64,000 nt of DNA from Ignavibacteria bacterium (GCA_017302895.1 JAFLBV010000002.1:930001-994000); one strand, 5' to 3'; shown: positions 50,617 to 60,609, numbered from the stretch's first letter. Numbers and translations: made by a program. Notes: generated by a model from the sequence alone, not told the origin.

Positions 50617-51138
50617 TTATGCTTCTATAAAAGCAGGAACCTTTGCTTTTGCGAGTTCGAAAGCTCCGAACATCACGCCTGTGTAGAAAAGATCACCAAT
50701 TACACTGTACTGGAAGAATGGTATCGCTGCTGTATAGCACTGAACCAGACCTGTCATGTCCATGGAGTAAAAACCGCCTGCAAGCCATACTGCAAAGTTG
50801 GTAACAACAAAGAAAAGTATGCTTGATGCAAGTGCTGCTCCCGCTGTTTTTACAACCGAGTTTTTGTCACGAAGCAGGAAGCCAATCCCAACTATCGCTG
50901 CAAAGCTCAAATAGACCGCCCACATTGTGCTGTGAAATCCAAGTACCAGATCAGAAAGAATCATGGCAAGAAACGGTACCGCAAATGAAAGCTTTTTATC
51001 GCTGAAATATGCCCCACCGAACAATGCCATCGCAGCAATTGGAGTAAAGTTTGGGAAGTGTGGTACCAGACGCATTCCGGCTGCCATCACTACCATTACA
51101 ATCGCTAAAATCAATTTGTTTTTGTTTTCAATTTTCAT
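50617..51138 (-). CDS. DUF6580-like membrane protein, candidate inner-membrane B12 component
   Basis: 173 residues with about five helices. The opening LILAIVMVVMAAGMRLVPHF PNFTPIAAMALFGGAYFSDK, with SDLVLGFHSTMWAVYLSFAA, matches the DUF6580 group, which looks like the substrate-binding S-component of ECF transporters. It is the last gene in line behind the cobalamin riboswitch, btuB and the BtuG-like gene (84-base gap, GGAG ribosome site). I infer it may carry cobalamin across the inner membrane; no BtuCD is in the window. It is not shown to bind B12. Confidence 0.6.
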   Translation of the reverse strand: MKIENKNKLILAIVMVVMAAGMRLVPHFPNFTPIAAMALFGGAYFSDKKLSFAVPFLAMILSDLVLGFHSTMWAVYLSFAAIVGIGFLLRDKNSVVKTAGAALASSILFFVVTNFAVWLAGGFYSMDMTGLVQCYTAAIPFFQYSVIGDLFYTGVMFGAFELAKAKVPAFIEA

Positions 51139-51222
51139 TTTATCTCCGCTATCTCAATAAATTCTTTTATCGTAAAGATGTAATTTAAACTAATTTATTC
51201 TAAAAATAAAACTAAATTCAAA

Positions 51223-52290
51223 TTATCTGTAATTAATTATGGCTATGCTTCCGGGATTCAGTCCCGTATCAAACCTTCTGATTTCATTTCCCTGCAAATC
51301 AAAAACCGCCACTTCACCATTTTGTGTAAAATCCTTCGGATTACCGAGATACAACAGCCTGTCGATCGGGTCGAAACTCATCGAATAGATGAAGCCATAA
51401 ATCGTATTAACACGCATCCCTTCAATTATCAAAGAGGAACCTGCGGACAAATTGTTCAGATCAACTTTCAAAACACCCAAATTGTTCGTCACAAACATTA
51501 TGTTTTCAGGAGCTACGACTGCATCCTCGGGGTTCTGAGTAATAACAAGGGAATCCATAACTTCGAAACCCGATGGATCAATTTTATAAAGAGCCCCGCC
51601 AATATTGCTGGAATCATACCTTCCTTTGCAAACGGTATAAATAAAATTGTTGTTGTCTTTCACAAGGTTTATCGGATTTGTTCCGACTTTTATCGTTTTT
51701 ACTACAGCATCGGTAGCCATATCGATTACAGAAACAGAATTTCCGCCTCCAAGACCTGAATTGGCAACGAGAAGTTTACCATTGTGCTCAAGTATTCCTT
51801 CCGGGAAACTGCCGACTGGAATTTCCTTCTCAATCGAAAGAGATTGTGTATTTATTTTATATACTTTTCCTGAAAAACCTGTAATGTAGGCTATCACCGA
51901 ATCTTTTGCGTAAATTCTGCGTGGTCCCGAAAACGCTCCCAAATCGATGCTCCCCTTTGATTTAAAGGTATTAACATCAATTATCTCAACTTTGTTCGAA
52001 ACATTTACGGTAATAAATCCGGTCTTTCCGCTGATTATGATTTCATTTCCGGTATCACCGAGTGGTTTCCCGGTATTTGCAGTCTGGAATACATTCTGAA
52101 AAACCTTTTTCGATGTGAGTTCATAAAATGAGAGCGACGAGTTGTTCTGACTGTAGAGCCCCTCATTCAAAACATAAACCCCTTTGTTTACCTGCTCAAC
52201 GGGCACAACGGGATTTGTCGAAGTGTCGCTGCAACCGGTAATGGTTAAAATCACCACGATTAAAAAAGGTATAAAAATTATTTTCCTCAT
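51223..52290 (-). CDS. BtuG-like beta-propeller surface lipoprotein (cobalamin binding)
   Basis: 355 residues. Signal peptide and lipobox (FLIVVILTITGC). The mature protein is a YncE/DUF5074-like propeller with repeats such as ITVNVSNKVEIIDVNTFKSK, AYITGFSGKVYKINTQSLSI, SVSVIDMATDAVVKTIKVGT, and MSFDPIDRLLYLGNPKDFTQ. In Bacteroides, BtuG is a propeller lipoprotein that binds B12 tightly and caps BtuB. Here the gene starts one base after the btuB stop and is behind the same riboswitch, the same pairing. The name is not given as a symbol because the assignment is by fold and context. Confidence 0.8.
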   Translation of the reverse strand: MRKIIFIPFLIVVILTITGCSDTSTNPVVPVEQVNKGVYVLNEGLYSQNNSSLSFYELTSKKVFQNVFQTANTGKPLGDTGNEIIISGKTGFITVNVSNKVEIIDVNTFKSKGSIDLGAFSGPRRIYAKDSVIAYITGFSGKVYKINTQSLSIEKEIPVGSFPEGILEHNGKLLVANSGLGGGNSVSVIDMATDAVVKTIKVGTNPINLVKDNNNFIYTVCKGRYDSSNIGGALYKIDPSGFEVMDSLVITQNPEDAVVAPENIMFVTNNLGVLKVDLNNLSAGSSLIIEGMRVNTIYGFIYSMSFDPIDRLLYLGNPKDFTQNGEVAVFDLQGNEIRRFDTGLNPGSIAIINYR

Positions 52291-52291
52291 G

Positions 52292-54442
52292 TTAGTCCTG
52301 TATTTTTGTTGTCAATGAAAAAACGATAGATCTTAGCGGCATCGGATACGACTGAATTATCTTGTAATTCTCGTTAAACAGATTGTAAAACGAAATACTT
52401 AATGCCTGCCGTGTATTTAATAAATTAAAAAATGTTGTGAAGTGGAAGTCGAACACACTGTGATTTTGAATAACGAAGTAAGGGTCGTTGTCGGAGGTGA
52501 AAAATGAACCCCCGATAAACCTGTGATCCACCACCACTTTAAAAATGTCCGAATGATAAGACAAGGAACTGATCAGTCTCTCCCTCGGAGTATAAACAAG
52601 CTGTTTTCCGTCGCTCTTGTCACCACTTCCAAAATTTGAGACATTTCGGGCAGACAGCCACGAAAAAGCGAATTCAGCCCTGAGAGCATCACCAAAAAAG
52701 GCAAGGGAAAGAGCCAGGTCGACCCCCTCGGACTTGACTTTCGAAATATTTCTCGGTATCTGCAGCGCAATTATCGAAGGCACCCAGATTATCTTGTCAG
52801 CAGTCTCAAGATTGTACCAGATCGCCGAAACACTCCTGACAAAGGGAATTAGATTCCGGATTTCAAAGCCTGCCTCAAATCCGTCTGTCTTTTCAGGATT
52901 CAGGCTCCCCGTCGAAAGAAGTGAAGAGTAGTAATATTCGTTGTAGGAGGGTATCCTGTTGGTCGAGAAGTAATTGAATTTCAATCTTAGGTGGTCATAA
53001 CCTGCCGGAGCAAAACTGAGGCCCCCGTTCCAGTTGATGCCGTTTTCATTTCTCTCACCAATCCCCTCCTGACTAAAGAACTCCCCGTTTACACCTCCCG
53101 TGATGAAGAGACCGGCAAAAACTTCGGGCAGAATCGCAGGCTCCCAGTCAACCTTAGCGAGCAACCTGTTCACCCTTCTTTTCACAAATGATTCTTTTCT
53201 GTAGTTTGAGAGCACCGTCTTGATATCTGCGAGCTCACCCCCTTCGAACCCGTAACCACCGCTGAGGGTTACATTTCCAAGTTTTAACCAGCTTTTCGCA
53301 TTGAAAGAGAGGTTGTTCAGGGTTGAATTGTCGGCACCATTTACCTTGTAGTAAGCCCTGTTCGGGTCATCAAAATTGAGGCGCTGGTGGCTGAATCCGA
53401 GTGAAGATTCCAGTCCCGCGTTTTCTGCAATCGCAGTGGATAATCTCAAAATTGTGAGCGTCCCTTCGGTGGTGTTCGTTGCCCCCGATGAGGAAGTGTT
53501 GTTCGAAACCACAAATCCGGGAACTCCAGCCTGATAAAATCCATAGTTTGAATAAAAATCGATTGCAGTACTTTTTTCTGTGTAACCGGCTAACACAGAT
53601 ATGAATGACCTGTTGTAATGGGCGTTTTCGCGGGTCAGTTTCATGCCGTTAAACTCATAGTCAAATCTGTTTGGTGACCAGACTCTTTCGGCTGAAATCC
53701 CCGCATAAAATTTGCCAAAAGCGACATTTCCACTCCCTGAAAAGGACACCATCCCGGCATCATCAATTTTTTCTGTTGAAATAAAGGAATAATCCCTCTT
53801 ACCCCGTGTCTCGAGAGTAAGCACACCTCCCGCGGAAATTTCACCGTCTCCCGAAGTGGAAGTCGAAAACTCTGCAGCCCGCAACTCATCTGAGAATACA
53901 CCCGAAAGATCGAATCCACCTGTTCTTATGTCATTCACTCGTACACCGTTGAACAAAACCAGACTGTTTTCGGCACTCATCCCCCTGAATGAAATCTGCT
54001 TCAACGAACCCGATCCGCCGTAATCTTTTATCGATATCCCAAAATTTCTGCTGATTATGTCTGCAAGTGTTCTGTATCCCTCCCCTTCCTTTATTTCCAA
54101 ATCGATTTTTTTTGTGAAGCCTCCCCCCTTTTCACCGGCACCCGTTATCACTACCTCATCCATTACAGAGGAGGCAGCTACAAGTTTTACCACATGGAGT
54201 TTCTCCCCGGGAACGATTCTGAATACAGATTTGAGCCAGGATACATGCGTTACCGTCACTTCCAAAGAGGGATCGAAAGATGAAATGTCTGCAATTCCCT
54301 CTTCACCCGTCGCAACACTTTTTGCACCGTTGCTTACAACAGCACCTGCTACGGGAGCACCACTGACGGAATCAACCACCAGGACAGAGGTCTGGGCAAA
54401 TAAAATATTCGCACAAATAAAAAAGAAAATCAGATATTTCAT
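52292..54442 (-). CDS. btuB: TonB-dependent cobalamin receptor BtuB
   Basis: 716 residues from the ATG at 54442 (MKYLIFFFICANILFAQTSV, signal peptide). A carboxypeptidase-like N-domain (VVDSVSGAPVAGAVVSNGAK) is followed by a plug (TLADIISRNFGISIKDYGGS, SFRGMSAENSLVLFNGVRVN) and a barrel ending in SFYNLFNENYKIIQSYPMPL. It is preceded by a cobalamin riboswitch, so it should be made when B12 is scarce. The frame runs upstream to 54523, but that part lacks the signal peptide pattern. No strong Shine-Dalgarno is seen. Confidence 0.93.
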   Translation of the reverse strand: MKYLIFFFICANILFAQTSVLVVDSVSGAPVAGAVVSNGAKSVATGEEGIADISSFDPSLEVTVTHVSWLKSVFRIVPGEKLHVVKLVAASSVMDEVVITGAGEKGGGFTKKIDLEIKEGEGYRTLADIISRNFGISIKDYGGSGSLKQISFRGMSAENSLVLFNGVRVNDIRTGGFDLSGVFSDELRAAEFSTSTSGDGEISAGGVLTLETRGKRDYSFISTEKIDDAGMVSFSGSGNVAFGKFYAGISAERVWSPNRFDYEFNGMKLTRENAHYNRSFISVLAGYTEKSTAIDFYSNYGFYQAGVPGFVVSNNTSSSGATNTTEGTLTILRLSTAIAENAGLESSLGFSHQRLNFDDPNRAYYKVNGADNSTLNNLSFNAKSWLKLGNVTLSGGYGFEGGELADIKTVLSNYRKESFVKRRVNRLLAKVDWEPAILPEVFAGLFITGGVNGEFFSQEGIGERNENGINWNGGLSFAPAGYDHLRLKFNYFSTNRIPSYNEYYYSSLLSTGSLNPEKTDGFEAGFEIRNLIPFVRSVSAIWYNLETADKIIWVPSIIALQIPRNISKVKSEGVDLALSLAFFGDALRAEFAFSWLSARNVSNFGSGDKSDGKQLVYTPRERLISSLSYHSDIFKVVVDHRFIGGSFFTSDNDPYFVIQNHSVFDFHFTTFFNLLNTRQALSISFYNLFNENYKIIQSYPMPLRSIVFSLTTKIQD

Positions 54443-54561
54443 GTTTTTGGGGGTGGAACGGGGAGTATAAAGAGGTGTAAATAAGCAGGAGCCGTAACTG
54501 CATACAAGTATACAGCGAACCAATAACGACCTTTTACGCGAAGGTTGTTACCTGTTTATTT

Positions 54562-54722
54562 ACGGCAGGTCTCCTGGCTCGAGGTAAATTGCCAAGCCTT
54601 CCCAATATATCATGGTGGCTTAAATGGCAAACTGGAAATGCTATATCCTCACACAGTTGCGCGACAGCGCCGGATTCTCACCGGCTTCCCTATTCTTTCT
54701 GCTCCCTGCAGAACACCGTAAA
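54562..54722 (-). promoter_or_regulatory. Cobalamin riboswitch
   Basis: On the minus strand the segment carries the cobalamin-element landmarks in order: GGGAAGCCGGTGAGAATCCG near 54692-54673, CGCTGTCGCGCAACTGTG after it (the B12-box-like core), then GGGAAGGCTTGGCAATT, and GAGCCAGGAGACCTGCCG closing near 54562. It lies 120 bases before btuB and represses by folding when B12 binds. The last part before btuB (54443-54561) is the expression platform; no clear terminator is seen, so control may be on translation. Confidence 0.95.
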
Positions 54723-54740
54723 TTGTTTTTAAGAACTTCA

Positions 54741-54770
54741 CAAATGTACAACCTTTTTGGGAGAATACAA
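54741..54770 (-). promoter_or_regulatory. Promoter of the btuB operon: TTG-N19-TACATTTG
   Basis: On the minus strand TTG (54770-54768), 19 bases, then TACATTTG (54748-54741). Both boxes and the spacing fit the Bacteroidota -33/-7 promoter. Transcription would start near 54734, just before the riboswitch. Confidence 0.65.
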
Positions 54771-54813
54771 TAAGTAGCCCAGAGCTTCAGAGATGCAGAA
54801 CCTCAGTACCCCA

Positions 54814-54869
54814 GAGTTCCGAGGTTCCGGGGTTCCGGGGTTCCGAGGTTCCGAAGTTCTGAAGTTCTA
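54814..54869. repeat. 8-bp tandem array overlapping the small membrane gene stop
   Basis: Seven units of RRGTTCYG type: gagttccg, aggttccg, gggttccg, gggttccg, aggttccg, aagttctg, aagttcta. The last unit holds the TAG stop (54867-54869, minus) of the small membrane gene. A decayed related array is at 61067-61106, past the other copy. Confidence 0.7.
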
Positions 54870-55058
54870 TTTACCTGCGGCATATGCAAGCACTTTGTAG
54901 AATACCTCATATGCCAGGAATGCGGCTCCAATCCATAACATGGTTTTGACTAACTTTTCCCTCCTTCTCCCTTTTCGATAGAGTTTGTTATAGTCGCTGT
55001 TGTTATGGTTATAATCACCACTTGTTATTGTCCAGTTTTGATAATCGTTATTTTGCAT
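54867..55058 (-). CDS. 63-residue membrane protein downstream of the giant beta-helix protein (copy 1)
   Basis: 63 residues. A polar N-terminus (NWTITSGDYNHNNSDYNKLY), a basic stretch (RKGRRREKLVKT) and one membrane helix (MLWIGAAFLAYEVFYKVLAY), ending AAGK. Basic residues before the helix suggest the N-terminus is cytoplasmic. It starts 13 bases after the stop of the 1845-residue secreted protein. A homologue (copy 2) sits in the same place after the second secreted protein, which makes it a real, co-inherited gene. Family unknown to me. Confidence 0.8.
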   Translation of the reverse strand: MQNNDYQNWTITSGDYNHNNSDYNKLYRKGRRREKLVKTMLWIGAAFLAYEVFYKVLAYAAGK

Positions 55059-55071
55059 CTTTATCCCCTTT

Positions 55072-58000
55072 TTATCTGATCAATGAAAGTTTTTTCGTTG
55101 AAACGAAATTCTTACCCGATGCGTCAGTTGCTATCATTCTATAGAGATATACCCCTGATGACAAATGATTTGTCTGTGAATCTATCATCATCGAATAGTA
55201 GCCTGCCTCAAGTTCCTGACTGAGAAGTGTTGCCACTTTCTCACCCGTTATGCTGTAGAGTTCTATTGTAACCTTTGCATCCATTGCGAGTTGATAATCA
55301 ACCTTGGTAGATGGATTAAACGGATTCGGATAGTTCTGGCTCAGTGCAAACTCAGTTGGTACATCGATTGTAACTTCCACTTCATCACTGTAGGAAGTGG
55401 TACCATCGTTGTCTATCTGTTTCAGTCTGTAGTTGTGTTTGCCTGATGAAAGTTTCTTATCCTCAAAGGCGTAATACTTTGGAGAGTTTGAAGAACCGAA
55501 TCCCTCTACGAAACCGATCTTCTTCCAGTCGCCGTTTTTGTCTTTTCTCTCAACTTCGAAACCGGAGTTGTCAGTTTCTGTTTTGGTTTCCCAAGACAAG
55601 ATTACATTTCTGTTTTTTGATTTAGCGCTGAAATTAACGAGTTCAACGGGCAGGGGTGCATCCAGATCATTCAGAACAAAATCAGAAAAAGAAGAAAGAC
55701 CGGTTACAGTTACTGTGTTGTTTACTGTATCCACTGTAGCTGTAATAAACTGCCATGTGCTTCCATCCCATTTTGCAACATTGATCTTGTTTTCAGGAAC
55801 ATTTCCCAGGTCGGAATCTTCATAATTCAGGGTTAAGTCGTAAGTAAATGCTGTTCCTCCTGTTTTTGTTATTGTCCAATAACAATTTGAACCTCCTCCT
55901 GCATAGCCCATAGGATGTTGTTTGCCGCTGTAGAATTTGACTGTAACTGCAGATGGCAAACCGGCACCAAACCATGTAATGGCGGCTTTGTTCCTGCCAT
56001 TCACAGAAATTGTGGTTGGGGTTGATGTTGACGGTGCACCCGAGAGAGTAGCATCAGGTGGAGCTGGCAGACCCGCCAGAGAGAACTCATGTGAACCGAT
56101 ACTCGTCTTTCCACCTGTGACAATCATACTTCTCGAATTGCCATTGTAATCAATATTGGTCAGCCCCGCTATTCCCAGTTGAACACCCTTACCTGCCACA
56201 AGCCAGGCTTCCTGATTTGTAGGGATGATATTAAGATTTCCTGTTGCAACATCCGTAAAGAGGTTTGCGACGGTTAGTGCTGATGAATTAAGGGAGTATG
56301 AATTTGCATCTTTTCCGCTACCCGTGAATGCAGCTTTATACTGGGCAAAGGTTTTGGCGGTATTACCGAGTACAAAGTTTGATCCAAGAGTGGCACCATT
56401 TCCGATAAAGACATTGTTGTCAGAAGTCATGTCCGTGATTGATGCAGTACCATTGTGTCGTGCAGCATAGTGACCACCCGTACCTCCCGTCCTCGCATTC
56501 ACGAACAGATTGTTTTTCAATACATCAGTAGAGGCAACAGAGCCATCATCCCATCCATAGGTTGATGTTGTTCCTGAGCCTGTCCCACCGATATATACAC
56601 TGTTGTAATAAACATAACTCGTAGTGCTGGTAGAATTTCCGTCCCTTATTCCATATACACCCTGGTCGTTTGTAAATCCCGGAATAATTGAAATCTGATT
56701 ATTAACAATATAACTTGTCGAATTTGAGCCTCCGACATTATTAATTCCGTACAAATAGCCCGTCGACCCGCTTGTACTTGGGAAATTATAAATTCTGTTT
56801 CTTGCAACAGTAACCGTTCCGGTGCCCTCAATATAAATACCGTAAGCATAACTGCTGGTGTTAATATCCCTGATAATATTTTGAGAAATATTATTGGAAT
56901 TACCGAGTGAATAAAACCTGATACCGAAAACAATTGCTGAAGAGGGAGAGGTTTGATAAATCGTATTTCCGGTTATGGTGCTGTTTTCATTTGCAGAATT
57001 GGTAAGGGCAAAGTGTATGGCTGTGTTTGTAAAATTAAACAGTTCATTGTTTGAAATAGTCGTGCCACTGTTTCTGACGGAGCTGCTGGAGCCGGAAACA
57101 TAAATCAGGTTCGCCGGAACACTTCCCCCGCCGGTTGTGTCACGAATTTGATTCTCAGTGATGGTGTTATAATCATTACCAGTGACCGTTGTCGTACCGG
57201 GAGCAATGGTAAGAACACCGCCATTTGTTGTTGTGAAAGCACCCTCAATAATGCAGTTCCTGATGGTATTGTAAGAGGCATCTGATTGAATACTGATTGT
57301 CGCTCTGCCTGTATGAGATTGTCTAAAAAGAAGATATCTCCCTGATCCTCCGAATCTGCCATCTATTGTTAGCCGGTCGCATCCATCAAGTCTTATGAGT
57401 GTGGCACCGGAATAATTTCCTGTGATGTTTTTAACTGTAGCATCACTCGGTTGAATTGTCAGAGTGTAATTACCGGCACCATCTTCGAGAATCTGGTTAA
57501 GTCCGTTTGTGCCTGCCTCCGTAATGTCACTAAGAATATTGACAGTAATGTTACCTGAAACAGCGCCCGCATTGATGGCCGCGAAAAATCCTCCCGCTCC
57601 TGTCAGAGTCGGGTAATTCCCCCCGGTTCCAACAGTATATGTACCAGAGTAACCGGAAGTAATTTGATAGCTATAAGGAGCTGAAGGTGCAGTTGTCTGA
57701 GTATTTACATCTGTATGAGCCCCGCCGTTTGGTGAAGTCGATATGTTTGGGGTACCAACAACATCTTGTGCTACATAATAAATCTGATATGTCTCCCCCG
57801 CGGTTGCAGTGGCGTAGTTTGTTGTAAAACTCCAGATACCATTGGTTGCACTCCCTGATTGAAGTGTCCCCGCAGCACTCCCCCAGCCAGATGCAGAGGG
57901 TAGTAGTCTCCTGAACCAGATTCTCGGCACAAGTGAACCGGTCACCGGCAGACCCGTTGCATCACTTATTGTTGCAGTGAAAGTAAGGTTGCCCGTGGAT

Positions 58001-60609
58001 GATGTTCTGCTGTTTGGAGCTGAAGAAGTAATTATTGGAGGAAAAACATCATTCATTGTAAAATTACCCGCGTCTGCCCCGATATCAACAGGTGTCAGTC
58101 CCGATCTGGTTTGTCCGTCAAAATCTTCAGTAACAGATGCAATTTCTGTACCGGCTCCCTCAGCGGCTGTTGGACTTTGGACATGAAGATCAACTGTCGA
58201 AGAGGTACCTATGGGGGCAACAAAATTTGGATCGCCAAATCCGGAGTTCCCGTCCTGAAGAGTCGCCACCCTCCACGCGGATAGATTTGCGCGATTTCCG
58301 GTAGCACCGTAACCAAACAGTGCACCAGATCCATTGTAGTAAAAAAGATTAAAATTGGAACTTACAGATGTAATTGACGATGATATATGCATAAGATAAT
58401 GCGATCCGGAACCTGAGGAGTTTGATCTTGCGTTTACAACGATATTATTCTTAAATTCGACCAAACCGCTATTTGATCCCGCACTCCGGAAAGCGTATGT
58501 GGCCGTCGACGAAGAGACAATTCCAGCCCCACCAACATAAATCGAATTGAAGTAAAAGTTTGTGTTACGGTCTGATTGTTCATCGATACCGAAGACAGAA
58601 TAGTTTCCGGTAATGGATGCACCTGTTTCATCAATACCGACCCGGATAATGTTATTAGCCACTGTTGCGACACCATCGTTAAGAAACAACCCTTTAATCA
58701 CTGTGGTGCTTGAGCCGGCTGATGTGGATAATTTCAAACTGTGGATAAAATTGTTTGCCACAAGATTGGTCCCCGTCGTTGCGCCATTATAAGCAATACC
58801 AATTATCGAAGCAAAGGTCGCAGATGTGTTAAGCTGGCCAAGTGTATGAACCGTGTTCTTCGTAATTGTGTTTCCTGCGCCCAAGCCCGCTATCTGTATT
58901 CCGATCAATTGTGCCGGCCCTGCGGTGGCTGTACTCGAAGTGGATATATTGTTAACCTGGTTGTTTCGGACAGTGTGTGCCCCATAAAGCTGGGAGTAAA
59001 TGCCGTAAGTTAAAATTGAAGTCCCTGTTCCGGCAGAAGTTATGTTGCGAACCGTGTTGGAATCGACTGTCGGGTTGATAGTCGTGACCCCCGTAGAAAA
59101 ATGGATGCCATGTGTAGGAAGATTGGTTGAGTTGTAGAGACTGTTGGGAACCGAACCGCCCACAAAATTACTCGAGATGATAGGATATATCGCTGAACCG
59201 GGGTCACCTTGAATCCAAATACCTCTGAGAGTGATTGTTCCACTCGTCGCTGTCGAGCATCTGATTCCACCAATATTGTTATTTCTGACAATATATTCAA
59301 ATGTCGTTCCATTACTGCCGAACTGAATCCCGGAGAATGCCCCGCCTGTCCCCGATGTAATGAAGACTATATTGTCAGTTGAGGAAAGATCACCAATTGT
59401 ATTTCCTGAGGTGTAGCCAACATATGCGAGTCCTGCAGGTATCGAAATCCCGGAATTAACAGTTGAAGTGGTTGCTGAGCTGACAAAAATATTTTTGATC
59501 ACATTCCCGTTAACTTTCGAAGCAGTCGTTGAGCCGACATACATGCTGATTCCAACGAAAGTATGTGTAAAATCTCCTGTTTGTTTCCATGCTGCACCAC
59601 CCGCTCCTGATTGTTGCCCCCCAATATAATTGGAGTATACATTAAAATTATTTCCCTGCGTATTAAATATGCTTATCCCGATGAATCCGGTACCGGCCTG
59701 CGAGAATGTTCTGTCACTTGTCTGATAGATACTGTTTCCTTGAATGGTCCAGTCTGAATTGTTGGCAGAAACAAGGATTCCCGTACCTGTCCTGGAATAA
59801 ATATTTGCGAAAAAATTATAGATGTTACAATTTGATATGGTAATGTACTCATTAATATTGCCCGAGGAACCTGCAGAGTAGATGCCCGTTGTGGGTGTTG
59901 TCACACCGTCCCCGATATCGCAGTTGTCAATCGTATTAAAATCATTTCCTGTTGACCCCGTTGAAGAAGAGAACAGTACGACACCAATGTTAACAGGAGT
60001 TGCAACTCCTTGAATCCTTAAGAATTTTAGCGTGTTGTTTGTTGCATCATTTATAAACCGAACTGTTGTCCCGTTGGTGTCCGTGTTCGAGATTGTCAAT
60101 TCCTTTGCAGAACCCGTACCCCCTGGTCTGCCGTCAATAGTGATATAATCGCCGTTACTGATATTGATGATGGCAGTCGTATTGGAACCCGCTACAGATA
60201 AGCCGGTTACCCCGGTAGACGGATAAATCTTTAAGGTGTTGGTTGCACCAAGTCCTGTGAAGTTTGAGAAAGTTAAGGGAAAAGTTTCGGATGCTGATGT
60301 ATATCCGCTTTGCAACTCCAGTACAACCGGTCCTGACAACCCTTGTGAGGAGAGGGCACTTAGTGCAAGAGTAAGTGTTGCGTAATCCTGAGGATTAGCT
60401 CCTGTACCAATGTATTTTGTGCCACTTAGTGCAGCTGTTGAATTGGGTGAAACCGAACCATTCGGAACGGAAACCGAGGACGAATTTGAAGAAATTTGTG
60501 AAACAATATTTGAGTTCAGAACAATAAGAATGAATAACAAAACAATCCCGAATGAACCGGATCCGGCAAGGATTGATTGCCTCTTTGAGTAGTGTAACCT
60601 TGATTTCAT
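55072..60609 (-). CDS. Giant beta-helix type IX-secreted protein (copy 1)
   Basis: 1845 residues. Signal/anchor near 12-35 (GSFGIVLLFILIVLNSNIVS). The first module is a right-handed beta-helix (about 60-860) opening YIGTGANPQDYATLTLALSA and full of NTI..N.I repeats. An Ig-like linker (about 865-1000, FPPIITSSAPNSRTSSTGNL) follows, then a second beta-helix (about 1010-1480, VGTGGNYPTLTGAGGFFAAI). A sandwich domain, a fibronectin-like domain (VELVNFSAKSKNRNVILSWE) and a C-terminal sorting domain (SQNYPNPFNPSTKVDYQL) close it. It should reach the surface through the type IX system; adhesion or glycan contact is likely for the fold. AAGG before the ATG. Confidence 0.88.
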   Translation of the reverse strand: MKSRLHYSKRQSILAGSGSFGIVLLFILIVLNSNIVSQISSNSSSVSVPNGSVSPNSTAALSGTKYIGTGANPQDYATLTLALSALSSQGLSGPVVLELQSGYTSASETFPLTFSNFTGLGATNTLKIYPSTGVTGLSVAGSNTTAIINISNGDYITIDGRPGGTGSAKELTISNTDTNGTTVRFINDATNNTLKFLRIQGVATPVNIGVVLFSSSTGSTGNDFNTIDNCDIGDGVTTPTTGIYSAGSSGNINEYITISNCNIYNFFANIYSRTGTGILVSANNSDWTIQGNSIYQTSDRTFSQAGTGFIGISIFNTQGNNFNVYSNYIGGQQSGAGGAAWKQTGDFTHTFVGISMYVGSTTASKVNGNVIKNIFVSSATTSTVNSGISIPAGLAYVGYTSGNTIGDLSSTDNIVFITSGTGGAFSGIQFGSNGTTFEYIVRNNNIGGIRCSTATSGTITLRGIWIQGDPGSAIYPIISSNFVGGSVPNSLYNSTNLPTHGIHFSTGVTTINPTVDSNTVRNITSAGTGTSILTYGIYSQLYGAHTVRNNQVNNISTSSTATAGPAQLIGIQIAGLGAGNTITKNTVHTLGQLNTSATFASIIGIAYNGATTGTNLVANNFIHSLKLSTSAGSSTTVIKGLFLNDGVATVANNIIRVGIDETGASITGNYSVFGIDEQSDRNTNFYFNSIYVGGAGIVSSSTATYAFRSAGSNSGLVEFKNNIVVNARSNSSGSGSHYLMHISSSITSVSSNFNLFYYNGSGALFGYGATGNRANLSAWRVATLQDGNSGFGDPNFVAPIGTSSTVDLHVQSPTAAEGAGTEIASVTEDFDGQTRSGLTPVDIGADAGNFTMNDVFPPIITSSAPNSRTSSTGNLTFTATISDATGLPVTGSLVPRIWFRRLLPSASGWGSAAGTLQSGSATNGIWSFTTNYATATAGETYQIYYVAQDVVGTPNISTSPNGGAHTDVNTQTTAPSAPYSYQITSGYSGTYTVGTGGNYPTLTGAGGFFAAINAGAVSGNITVNILSDITEAGTNGLNQILEDGAGNYTLTIQPSDATVKNITGNYSGATLIRLDGCDRLTIDGRFGGSGRYLLFRQSHTGRATISIQSDASYNTIRNCIIEGAFTTTNGGVLTIAPGTTTVTGNDYNTITENQIRDTTGGGSVPANLIYVSGSSSSVRNSGTTISNNELFNFTNTAIHFALTNSANENSTITGNTIYQTSPSSAIVFGIRFYSLGNSNNISQNIIRDINTSSYAYGIYIEGTGTVTVARNRIYNFPSTSGSTGYLYGINNVGGSNSTSYIVNNQISIIPGFTNDQGVYGIRDGNSTSTTSYVYYNSVYIGGTGSGTTSTYGWDDGSVASTDVLKNNLFVNARTGGTGGHYAARHNGTASITDMTSDNNVFIGNGATLGSNFVLGNTAKTFAQYKAAFTGSGKDANSYSLNSSALTVANLFTDVATGNLNIIPTNQEAWLVAGKGVQLGIAGLTNIDYNGNSRSMIVTGGKTSIGSHEFSLAGLPAPPDATLSGAPSTSTPTTISVNGRNKAAITWFGAGLPSAVTVKFYSGKQHPMGYAGGGSNCYWTITKTGGTAFTYDLTLNYEDSDLGNVPENKINVAKWDGSTWQFITATVDTVNNTVTVTGLSSFSDFVLNDLDAPLPVELVNFSAKSKNRNVILSWETKTETDNSGFEVERKDKNGDWKKIGFVEGFGSSNSPKYYAFEDKKLSSGKHNYRLKQIDNDGTTSYSDEVEVTIDVPTEFALSQNYPNPFNPSTKVDYQLAMDAKVTIELYSITGEKVATLLSQELEAGYYSMMIDSQTNHLSSGVYLYRMIATDASGKNFVSTKKLSLIR

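Noticed and set aside
54867..55058. Small membrane gene considered a chance open frame
   Set aside because: A homologue occupies the equivalent position at 61201-61395, so it is kept as a gene.
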